Positions 1-10,900 of a stretch of 64,000 nucleotides of DNA are shown here, in pieces. The DNA is taken from positions 40,979 through 104,978 of the forward strand of contig JAXIVJ010002696.1 of the NCBI GenBank assembly GCA_036785665.1. Direction: 5' to 3'. Position numbers and translations under genes: made by a program. Each line of letters begins with the position of its first letter. The first letter of the stretch is position 1. The DNA is from Chirona hameri (taxonomy: Eukaryota > Arthropoda > Thecostraca > Balanomorpha > Balanidae). The notes below the pieces were generated by a model, which ran no database searches, was not told where the DNA came from, and worked only from the letters and a program-made list of their open reading frames with translations.

Positions 1-769
<769 letters not shown>

Positions 770-1199
770 ACTGTTGGAAGAGCTGATCGTGGTAGCGTGC
801 GCTGTGTGCACACTGCAAGGCGTTCGTCACGACAGGGGTATTGGTCGGGAATGATGAGATCAGCTTGGGTTTTGATGTGTAAACTTAATGAGTTTGTTTG
901 ACTCTCAGTCATGCTTGGCTTCAAAGATTGCATGAATGGTTGCTGAATTTCAGCTGCTCACTTTAGGTGCTGTTTGCCGACGCCAATAAGCAGCTGCTCT
1001 GTCCTGGTCTGGACGTCTGCCTCGATTCTTGTTCTCATCGAATGCACTGATCCGACTCCTGACCTGAAACTTTGCTGACCTGACATTTGCCCTCTGTCCT
1101 AATTCCCGACCCGCCCGTGCTCTCTGCCCGGTATGGCCCGTGACCTGTGACCCGTGACTTGTCTGCCCTGTCTGACCTGTGACCCGTGCCCCGTCTAAC
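770..1199. other. GDI intron, no exon recognised
   Basis: This stretch precedes the first recognised GDI exon. It contains degenerate copies of CCTGTCTGACCTGTGACCCG between about 1075 and 1200. I see no convincing upstream GDI exon; those exons should lie before the window. Confidence 0.5.
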
Positions 1200-1272
1200 T
1201 CGTGACCCGCCCCCGCTGCAGACTGGCGACCGTCTACGGCGGCACCTACATGCTGGATAAGCCGGTGGACGC
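1200..1272 (+). pseudogene. partial duplicate of a GDI exon start
   Basis: The last intron bases, the AG acceptor and the first 51 nt of the GDI exon at 1338 occur here 116 bp earlier. The copy at 1222-1272 encodes the same YGGTYMLDKPVD stretch, then runs into intron-like sequence with no GT donor at the matching point. It looks like a local tandem duplication that created a decoy acceptor and a truncated exon. Confidence 0.8.
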
Positions 1273-1337
1273 CCTGACCTGTCTGGCCTGTGCTCCTGCC
1301 CGTCTGACCTCTGTGACCTATGACCCGCCCCCGGCAG

Positions 1338-1497
1338 ACTGGCGGCCATCTACGGTGGCACCTACATGCTGGATAAGCCGGTGGACGAGATCGTGGTGGA
1401 GAACGGCGTTGCCGTTGGCGTCCGTTCCGGCTCAGAGGTGGCCAAGTGCAAACAGGTCTACTGCGACCCCACCTACGTGCCCGACAGGGTCACCAAG
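1338..1497 (+). CDS. GDI: GDI exon a
   Basis: The acceptor is CCGGCAG|A and the donor is ACCAAG|GTAAGT. The first base completes a codon begun in the preceding exon, which is not in view. It encodes LAAIYGG through DRVTK. Confidence 0.9.
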
Positions 1498-3359
1498 GTA
1501 AGTAAGGAGAGGCCAGGTAACCAAGGACTGGGAGACCAGGGTAGCCAAGGAAGGACAGGGTTACTAAATCGCCAAGGTTACAAATGCACATGGCATAGGG
1601 AGACTCTGGGAGAGGGTTGACGGCAGACGCGAAGTTTGTCGTGGTTTCTGTACTCTGTGTTAGATGAAAACCTTTCGTGCCGAGTTGTTTGTCTGATATG
1701 TGTCAATGGTTCTCATTGAGATCAAACCCATCCGCATTGTCAGCAAGAGACTCCTCGTGAGAGCATGGCGAGGTGGGGCATGGCGCTGGACCTTACTGAC
1801 AATGTGAAATATGGTTGCACATCGGCTGGTCTTGATACCCTTGCCACAGGACGGCGTTGGTGCCGCGGTCTGCCAGTCAACTGACCTGCGTAGCCCTCCG
1901 AACCTGTGTTTGTCGTCTGACCCGGCCTGTATGCGTGCCCACTGACCTGACCTGACCTACATGACCTGTGTGTCGCTTGCAGTCTGGCCAGGTGGTTCGC
2001 TGCATCTGTCTGCTGGATCACCCGATCGCCAACACCAAGGACGCCCTCTCCACCCAGATCATCATTCCGCAAAAACAGGTCAACAGGAGCTCGGGTGAGT
2101 ACATCGCATACCTTCCACAGAAACGGTCAACGTGTGGGACGGAGCGGGCGTCCCGCGTATCAGATCTGTCGCCTGTCGAACGAACCGTACGCGGGTTCTC
2201 CCGCCAAGCTGATTCGGTCGCTCACTTGGACGGTGGCATCGGACAAAGGGTAGCTAAAGAATGCATGTTGTGGTTCCTATCGCTCACGGCTTATGCTTTT
2301 GTTGATGTTACTGTCCGGCTTGTCAAGCCTGTTGATGTTAATGTCGGGCTTGTGCTGTATGCGATTTACAGGTTTGTGTTCTACACATGTTAATGTATGC
2401 CTTTAAGAGACATACTGAAGAGGGCCGTCCGTTTGATTTTTGTTCATCGTTCATGTGATGTTCATTCTCAAATGCCGCCCGTTTCGGCGCATAGTTTAAT
2501 GTGTTGGCGTAATCGCATGGTACATGTTAGGTATGCCCAATAGGACTACCCAATAGGTATGCATACATCGGCAAGCCCCATCTTTCCATATGGGAACTAT
2601 CGCCCACTGACCGACGTCGCGATGCATCGCCGGTGCAGCTCTCAGGCCCGGATGTATGACCGCTGTCGCCATCTGTTGCAGACATCTACATCTCTCTGGT
2701 GTCTTACACACACCAGGTGGCGGCCAAGGGCTGGTTCGTGGCCATGGTGTCCACCACCGTCGAGACGGACAACCCGGAGGCCGAGATCAAACCCGGTCTC
2801 GACCTGCTCGGACCCATCAAACAAAAGTATGCTCGGCTGGACTTCTCGCTGGCATGTATCCACAGGGTATAATGTCATGTACTCGCAGGGTCAAACGGCC
2901 GGGCACTGGGTAGGAGCCTTTCTAAACTAAATATGCTTTGCAGATAAATGATATACTTATGTAGCTTGGGACGTTCGGTAAAGCCGTTTTCCATCGTGCC
3001 GCCGTTTATGAATCATCGCTGGTTGAGTTATTATCTCAAGGCAAAGGTTTAACACTTGGGAATAGTTCCTTCTGGTTTGAACTGTGTTTGATAGTGGTCA
3101 TGCTCCGCCGACCAACGCCAGTGCCGGCTGTGACTGACACGTGCGGGCTTGTTATGTTGCGTACAGGTTCCTGACGGTGACGGACCACTACGTGCCGGTC
3201 GAGGACGGCACCGCCTCCCAGGTCTTCATCTCCAACTCGTACGACGCTACCAGTCACTTCGAGACCACCTGTCTGGACGTGCTGGACATCTTCCGGCGCG
3301 GCTTCGGCTGCGACTTCGACTTCTCCAAGGTGACGCACACGCTGGAGGACGACCAGTAG
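1338..3359 (+). CDS. GDI: Rab GDP-dissociation inhibitor, C-terminal half (4 exons)
   Basis: Joined exons 1338-1497, 1983-2094, 2682-2826 and 3167-3359 give about 203 codons, with phases that agree at every junction. The product matches the C-terminal half of Rab GDI: YGGTYMLDKPVDEIVVENG, CKQVYCDPTYVPDRV, QIIIPQKQVNR, VSTTVETDNPEAEIKPGLDLL, and SYDATSHFETTC near the end. GDI binds prenylated GDP-Rab proteins, extracts them from membranes and keeps them soluble in the cytosol. The conserved YGGTYML segment belongs to the GDI/REP superfamily. The N-terminal Rab-binding half must lie left of the window. All introns are short and GT/AG. Rab escort protein is an alternative, but the spacing and short C-terminus fit GDI better. 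Confidence 0.93.
1983..2094 (+). CDS. GDI: GDI exon b
   Basis: The acceptor is CGCTTGCAG|T and the donor is GCTCGG|GTGAGT. It encodes SGQVVRCICLLDHPI to QVNRSS and ends after the first base of the next codon. Confidence 0.9.
2682..2826 (+). CDS. GDI: GDI exon c
   Basis: The acceptor is TGTTGCAG|AC and the donor is AAACAAAA|GTATGC. It encodes DIYISLVSYTHQVAAKGWF to LLGPIKQK, the last Lys being completed by the next exon. Confidence 0.9.
3167..3359 (+). CDS. GDI: GDI last exon
   Basis: The acceptor is GCGTACAG|G. It encodes FLTVTDHYVPVED to THTLEDDQ and the stop TAG. The acidic C-terminal tail is usual for GDI. Confidence 0.92.
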
Positions 3360-3892
3360 CGGCCGGCGCCGCGGCGCGTCATTCCAGGCTGGCCGGCCTG
3401 CCCCGTCCGCCGCGTCTCAGCCGTGTCAGCGTCGCCACCGACGCCGCCCGCTTCTGCGCAGACCCCGCTCTCCGGCCGCCGCACCGCCCGCCGGGCTGGG
3501 CTGCTGCTGCTGCTGATCTGAGCGGCGCTGGTCCGGTCAGCGGTCTGACCGCGTTCGGCCCGATCCGGCCGGCCGGCAGCTGCCGCCGCGCCCCGGACCC
3601 GGACCCGGAACCCGGGCCGAGGACGGGGCCGGCCCTTGTCTCTGTCAGCTTCCTTGCACACCGCAGATCAGCTAAGACCAATGAATTATTTCTGTCGTTG
3701 GAGAATCATCGGTGGACGCTTGTGATTTTTTTTATTTGTAACTGTGACGCGCGCGTCGCACTGTCACTGTGTATCGATATTGCGCGTGCATAGGTCACTA
3801 TCTGGGTGTTTGGGGTGCAACATATCGTACTGGTCAGGCGCTAAAGTCACGTTGCTTCCCTTATGATTTGAGGGCCCTTATATTGGCATTCC

Positions 3893-3898
3893 AATAAA
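3893..3898 (+). terminator. GDI poly(A) signal
   Basis: AATAAA lies 534 bp after the GDI stop codon. It is the first canonical signal in the GC-rich 3' region, so it is the likely 3' end of the transcript. Confidence 0.65.
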
Positions 3899-4880
3899 AG
3901 GATACGGTACGTGCTGTTTTCTGCTGGAGGGAGGTGGCGAGGAAGATTAGAAAGGCTCTTGGTGGTGTGAGTAGCGGTGCGCGCTAGCGGTGTTCACCAT
4001 CAGTTATCAGAGGCAGACATCAATGCTGCACTCATCAATGGCCAGACGCGGATCCAGCGGCGGTCACTGGGGCCTCCTGCCCCACCCACGAACACACCGA
4101 CCGATCACGAAAAACGTCCCCCCCCCCCCCCCCCGGTTTACCCCTGTATTAGTGACTCATTACCTGAAGCATGTTACCAATACATTAACCTGCATTAGTA
4201 ACATGTATGTAAACGCCCACGTATAAGCAGCATACGTTACTCTGCTTACATTTGTCAGTGGGTTCGCGACGCTTGCTTGAACCGTGGGCCGTGGCTGAAC
4301 ACACATGGAATGGCTGACACCACGCGACAGAACTGTACCAGGGATCGGGGATCGATTCTCCGATTTGTCTCGAGGTGCAGCCTGGCCGCTACTATACATT
4401 GGAGCGGGCCGAGCGCTCCCGACGGCATTTCACCTTAGCAGTTGCGCTGTTGTAAAATAACACCCCAGTAACAAACAGAAATAAAACAATGGCTGCTACC
4501 AGATGGAAGAGTGTTCTAAATTCGATGCTACTTACATGTCCGAGTTGATTTTAGGCCTAGGCAACCAATGTGAGCCAGAATGTATTGATTTTTATCGGCC
4601 ACATGGCCAAAGTTGCATACTCATTTACGTATCGTAAAGCGTTTCACACAAAAAAATCAGAGATGTCGGAACTTGGATTAGTTATCAGAAATGATACGAA
4701 TATTAATAATTATTCGGAAAGAGCAGATGCATTCTTCGGGTGGTTGCACTTTTACGAGGCAAATGGCGACAAGTTGTATCGGGTACCGCATTTCGCAACC
4801 TTAGTTACATTAAAATGTAAAGTGTATGAACCTAAACCAATGTCCAGCGGCGTGGTGCGGAAATGGGTAATTGCAAATGT
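3899..4880. other. intergenic, no gene seen
   Basis: This stretch holds a C run at about 4120-4134 and otherwise unremarkable mixed sequence. An open frame from 4570 runs straight into the 18-bp satellite and has no recognisable domain in its unique part. Confidence 0.5.
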
Positions 4881-4884
4881 ACGG

Positions 4885-6097
4885 TGCCGCGTTAGTCTCC
4901 AATGCCGCGTTAGTCTCCAATGCCGCGTTAGTCTCCAATGCCGCGTTAGTCTCCAATGCCGCGTTAGTCTCCAATGCCGCGTTAGTCTCCAATGCCGCGT
5001 TAGTCTCCAATGCCGCGTTAGTCTCCAATGTCGCGTTAGTCTCCAATGCCGCGTTAGTCTCCAATGCCGCGTTAGTCTCCAATGTCGCGTTAGTCTCCAA
5101 TGCCGCGTTAGTCTCCAATGCCGCGTTAGTCTCCAATGCCGCGTTAGTCTCCAATGCCGCGTTAGTCTCCAATGCCGCGTTAGTCTCCAATGCCGCGTTC
5201 GTCTCCAATGCCGCGTTAGTCTCCAATGCCGCGTTAGTCTCCAATGCCGCGTTAGTCTCCAATGTCGCGTTAGTCTCCAATGCCGCGTTAGTCTCCAATG
5301 CCGCGTTAGTCTCCAATGCCGCGTTAGTCTCCAATGCCGCGTTAGTCTCCAATGCCGCGTTAGTCTCCAATGCCGCGTTAGTCTCCAATGCCGCGTTAGT
5401 CTCCAATGCCGCGTTAGTCTCCAATGCCGCGTTAGTCTCCAATGCCGCGTTAGTCTCCAATGCCGCGTTAGTCTCCAATGCCGCGTTAGTCTCCAATGCC
5501 GCGTTAGTCTCCAATGCCGCGTTAGTCTCCAATGCCGCGTTAGTCTCCAATGCCGCGTTAGTCTCCAATGCCGCGTTAGTCTCCAATGCCGCGTTAGTCT
5601 CCAATGCCGCGTTAGTCTCCAATGCCGCGTTAGTCTCCAATGCCGCGTTAGTCTCCAATGCCGCGTTAGTCTCCAATGCCGCGTTAGTCTCCAATGCCGC
5701 GTTAGTCTCCAATGCCGCGTTAGTCTCCAATGCCGCGTTAGTCTCCAATGCCGCGTTAGTCTCCAATGCCGCGTTAGTCTCCAATGCCGCGTTAGTCTCC
5801 AATGCCGCGTTAGTCTCCAATGCCGCGTTAGTCTCCAATGCCGCGTTAGTCTCCAATGCCGCGTTAGTCTCCAATGCCGCGTTAGTCTCCAATGCCGCGT
5901 TAGTCTCCAATGCCGCGTTAGTCTCCAATGCCGCGTTAGTCTCCAATGCCGCGTTAGTCTCCAATGCCGCGTTAGTCTCCAATGCCGCGTTAGTCTCCAA
6001 TGCCGCGTTAGTCTCCAATGCCGCGTTAGTCTCCAATGCCGCGTTCGTCTCCAATGCCGCGTTAGTCTCCAATGCCGCGTTAGTCTCCAATGTCGCC
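4885..6097. repeat. 18-bp minisatellite, about 67 copies
   Basis: The tandem unit is GCCGCGTTAGTCTCCAAT. Only a few single-base variants occur, such as GTCGCG for GCCGCG and TTCGTC for TTAGTC. Because the unit is a multiple of 3, long open frames run on both strands, with repeats CRVSLQ and ALVSNA on + and ALETNA on -. These are repeat artefacts unless transcription is shown. The high copy identity suggests recent expansion. Confidence 0.96.
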
Positions 6098-6309
6098 TAG
6101 CTCGAGATTGCCATTAGCCCAAGAGGGAGAGTTCCGACGATCTGAGTCGATTTAGCCGTCGTTTGGGGGAAACTTTGGGTTCCGCGGAGCGATCCGTCGG
6201 TCGTTTATGGTAATTGACCGATCTGTTCTGGAGCCTTCCACCTGTCCAGACCCCGAAATACTGCCGACTGTCAGCAGAAGACCGTGGCAGACAGCGGTGA
6301 CGTGACATG

Positions 6310-6520
6310 GCAGACGACCGTCAGCGTCTAACAGCGGTCAGCGTCTAACAGCGGTCAGCGCCTAACAGCGGTCAGCGTCTAAGAGCCGTCAGCGCCTAAC
6401 AGCGGTCAGCGTCTAACAGCGGTCAGCGTCTAACAGCCGTCAGCGCCTAACAGCGGTCAGCGTCTAACAGCCGTCAGCGCCTAACAGCGGTCAGCGTCTA
6501 ACAGCCGTCAGCGTCCAACA
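6310..6520. repeat. 17-bp minisatellite
   Basis: About 12 copies of CAGCGTCTAACAGCGGT, with variants CAGCGCC and AGCCGT in a semi-regular alternation. No coding is seen. Confidence 0.9.
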
Positions 6521-7628
6521 GCCCAACATGAGCTGCACGCTCCTGCGATGTCAATGTTGGACTTACAGTCAACAGTGCAGCAGTAGTTTTTTACGGCTCC
6601 CTGGTCCCCGTTTGCCCCACTAACCGAGAACTCCACTCATGAAGACTGGGAGCGTATTTCACACCACTGTGTTCCGTTCCACTTGTAATAGTTGTTAGTC
6701 AAACCACAGCACAGTTTGAGAAAAATTGCGAGTATACCGGACACAGGTATCGAAATCACATGCAGCACGTCCACCCAGAACATGTTTTACCACATGTTTG
6801 GTGAATATTTGACAACAGTTAGTGCGAGGCCGCAAACTAGAGCATTTGAACACAAAACAAAATAGACAAAAATAAACAGAATAAACGTTAAGAACGCGCA
6901 GAACAGCCCAGGTTGACGCAAAGGTTGACACTGAGCCGAATTTCAAAGGGAGATCTTAGCAGTGGCATTAGCGAATCACATTGACAAATCTGCTTTCCGA
7001 AGCACATGCAACACTGGATCAACAAACAGACCTCTCAGTCAACAAACACAAAAGGGGACCGCCGGCACACTGGGCCTATCAGGGCACACGGTTAAACAGA
7101 GCACCGTTATCCATCATCGCGGGCCCGTAGCAAGCAGCGACAGGCAGGGCCCATACGGCTGACGATTACCATAAGCCATTATCCAGTCATCTGAGCTAGT
7201 CCATCAGGGAGAACGGTGATAAGAAAGCAAGGCTGGATAAGCAGCGACAAGCAGGGCCCATACGGCTGACGATTACCATACGCCATTATCCAGTCATCTT
7301 AGCTAGTCCATCAGGGAGAACAGTGCTAAGAAAGCAAGGCTGGACAATGTTCAACGCCGGGGTGTCCCGGTCTAGCCGTCTCCCGGCTGTCCGCATCTGG
7401 TGGCAGCGGTTTGTGGCTTTAGGGCGACCGTCAGCACCTCTCCACGTTCAATCCAGGCACCGCACGGGGGGGGGGGGGGGGGAGGTGTCGCTCAGTCGTC
7501 TCCTGGTCATTGGCGAGATTCAACCATCTGTCTTCATTCCTGTCACCGAAGACGTTCCGCTATTTCTTTAGCTTGTAACTCGGGCCGTGTTATTTTGCGT
7601 GAGGATTCCGGCGACGTTCAGCCATCGT
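6521..7628. other. GDI-BAP31 intergenic region
   Basis: No gene is recognised. About 105 bp is tandemly duplicated with a spacing of 107 bp (7132-7238 and 7239-7335), starting at AGCAGCGACA. A G run lies near 7467-7481. This is the space between the two convergent gene ends. Confidence 0.6.
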
Positions 7629-7957
7629 TCAGTCTGCTTTCTTATCGCCGGAGATGTTCAGCTGCCTCTGCAGCTTGCCGTGCTCGGTCATCAGCTTGTC
7701 GTACTCCTCACTGGTGGCCTCCGCCTGACACTGCAGCGCCTCGGCCTTCTTCAGGGCTGTGTCCCGCTCCTCCTCCGCCTCCTCCAGCTGCTTCTGCAGC
7801 TTGGCCAGCTCCTGGTCTCCGGCGGCGCTGACCGATCGGCCCTGAAGCAGCTTCTCAGCAGCGCTGCTGGCGCTGACAGCCTGACGCATCGCTGCCTCGT
7901 TGGACGCCTCCCAGAGAGACCTGCAGCGCGACCAGCGCCACCATACGGCGGAGCACC
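7629..7957 (-). CDS. BCAP31: BAP31 exon 4 (coiled coil, stop) with frameshift
   Basis: The acceptor is CTCTGCAG|G. The first codons read VLRRMVALVALQVSL in phase with exon 3. The family continuation EASNEAAMRQA is in another frame, reached by ignoring one G of the GGG run at 7912-7910. The rest is a heptad-rich coiled coil ending at TGA 7631-7629. One inserted base, real or from the assembly, explains everything. Confidence 0.9.
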
Positions 7958-10900
7958 CTGCAGAGAGGGTCAATAGGTCAGGCAGACATACAGGGTATCA
8001 CCCGACGACAACACAGCTCGACAGGAAAACAAGATACTCTGCAGAGAGGGTCAACACGTCAGGCAGACATACAGGGTATCACCCGACGACAGCACTGCAG
8101 AGAGGGTCAACACGTCAGGCAGACATACAGGGTATCACCCGACGACAACACAGCTCGACAGGAAAACAAGATACCCTGCAGAGAGGGTCAACACGTCAGG
8201 CAGACATACAGGGTATCACCCGACGACAGCACAGCTCGACAGGAAAACAAGATACCCTGCAGAGAGGGTCAACACGTCAGGCAGACATACAGGGTATCAC
8301 CCGACGACAGAACAGCTCGACAGGAAAACAAGATACCCTGCAGAGAGGGTCAACACGTCAGGCAGACATACAGGGTATCACCCGACGACAGCACAGCTCG
8401 ACAGGAAAACAAGACACCCTGCAGAGAGGGTCAACACGTCAGGCAGACATACAGGGTATCACCCGACGACAACACAGCTCGACAGGAAAACAAGATACCC
8501 TGCAGAGAGGGTCAACACGTCAGGCAGACATACAGGGTATCACCCGACGACAACACAGCTCGACAGGAAAACAAGATACCCTGCAGAGAGGCATACAGGA
8601 GGACCAGTGGGTCACCAGACAGCGGAGAACCTTGCTGGGGAAGTGCGATACACCAGAAAGACATCAAAATGAAATAAAACATCAGCAGCCAAACAAGTTA
8701 CTTACAGGAACAGGAAGAGAGCGAATCCGGAGATGTAGAAATTTCGCTGTGCCCTGAACAGGCGCATGTGGTGCTGAATCTCGATATCGAGATGGCCGTG
8801 GGCGGTCTCGTCGCTCTTCGACTCGCCACTGTACTTTTTCATCTCCCGAATGGCGTCTGCAACACCCCACCAGTTCGTGGTTATAAAGACATAAAGACAT
8901 AAAGACATAAAAGAAAAGTGCAACAAAGAGCCTCTTGGGCCCATCCGAGGTTGCACCCCACCCCACCCCACCCCCCACCACCCCACCCCCACCCCCACCC
9001 CCCACCCCCACCCCCACCCCCACCCCCACCCCCACCCCCACCCCCACCCCCACCCCCACCCCCACCCCCACCCCCCCCCCCCCCCTCCACCAGTCTCGCC
9101 CCTTCAAATCACCTTACTCTACCTGCATAAAAGAAGGCTAATCCCACGAGTATTTATGAACTAATCCCTTCTCTGTAAAGTATTTATCTAATCTAATTTT
9201 GAAGGAAGCAAGTGTCACTGCATCAGCGACATCCCCTGGTAGCATATTCCAATGTCCTACAACCCTTCTACTGAAAAATGACTGTCGTAGCCTAGTCCTA
9301 CTTTGTTTCATAATGAGTTTATGCTGATGACCTCTACCTCGATTTTCCCTATTGAACTCAAACATACCCTTTAAATATCCAGAATGCTGACTATTTACAA
9401 ATTTGAAGACTTCAATTAGATCTCCTCTTAGCCTTCTATATCTAAGTGAAAACATACCCAATTTCTTTAATCTATCTTCATAAGGTAAACTACCAAGACA
9501 ATTAACCATTTGTGTTGCCCTTTTTTGAACTCTTTCTAACAACCAGCAATCTTTCTCATATGTTGGAGACCAGGCTTGTACACAATACTCCAAATGTGGT
9601 CTAACGTATGCACAATACAGTTTTGTTATTACCTTTTCACTCTTGTAGGAAACATTTCTGTTAATGGCCCCTAGCATTCTAAGTGCCTTTTTCCTAGCTT
9701 CTACAACCTGGTCTGACGCTGATAGTCTATTGTTTACCACGACACCTAAATCTCTTTCCTTTTCAATCTGCTCCATTTTCTGCCCACCCATTTCATACCT
9801 ATGTTTACTGCTAACCCGTCCAGCGTGCATAATCTTACATTTACTCAAATTGAATTTCATCTGCCATGCTTCAGACCACTCAACTAGCTTGTCCAGATCT
9901 GATTGAAAAACATCCTGATCATGTTTTCCTCTAATAATCCTGACAACTTTTAGATCGTCTGCAAATTTCAAGACTTTGCTGTCTATACTGTTCTCAATTG
10001 CATTCACAAATATTATAAAAAGCAATGGGCCCAGGACTGAGCCCTGTGGAACCCCACTGAGAACCTCCTTCCATTGTGATTGGCACCCATTCAATATAAC
10101 CCTTTGCTGGCGTCCTGAAAGCCACGTTTCTATCCAATCCAGAATCTTGCCCCTGATCCCATGAATTTTAAGCTGCAACCCCAGTCTTGTATGGGGGACT
10201 TTGTCAAATGCTTTACTGAAATCAAGAAAAGCTACATCTAGCTGTTTACCCTGATCAAAGCTATCTGTTGCAACATCCAAAAACTCCAGAAGATTAGTTA
10301 AACAAGAACGGCCCTTCCTAAAGCCATGCTGTGTATCCTTGATGAGTTCATTTTGCTCCAAGAATTCAACAATCTTATCTTTGATGATTGATTCAAGCAC
10401 CTTGCAGACTAATGAGGTCAGACTAACTGGTCTATAGTTTTCCTCTTTACTTCTATCTCTCTTTTTATGAATAGGAACAACATTTTCTCTTTTCCAATCA
10501 AGTGGAATTTTACTATCTGCAAGTGATTTAGAAAATATTATGGCTAATGGAACCGACAACTCCCTTTCAGATTCTCTTAGAAGTCTAGCATGGATTTCAT
10601 CAGGTCCTTCTGCCTTGTTAGGCCTTACTTTCTTTAGATATTCTAGAACAAGTTCACTACTTATGCCACCTAGCTCTCCTATAGTCTCCTCTGTCTCTAG
10701 CTCAGGCTGAAGTGCTGCAATACTACTCTGGTCCTCGATAGTAAAGACAGATTGAAACTGATCATTAAGCACTTCAACCATTTCACTGTCCTTGCTAACT
10801 AACACATCATCTACCTTAAATGGACCTATATTTTTGGAAACTGTACTTAACTTATAAAAACTGAAGAACTTCTTACTATCTGCATTACTATCTGCATGTC

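Noticed and set aside
4570..6117. 515-codon + frame and 426-codon - frame
   Set aside because: They are produced by the 18-bp unit. The unique N-terminal part has no recognisable domain.
8900..9141. Pro-rich and Gly-rich frames
   Set aside because: Translation of the (CCCCCA)n array.
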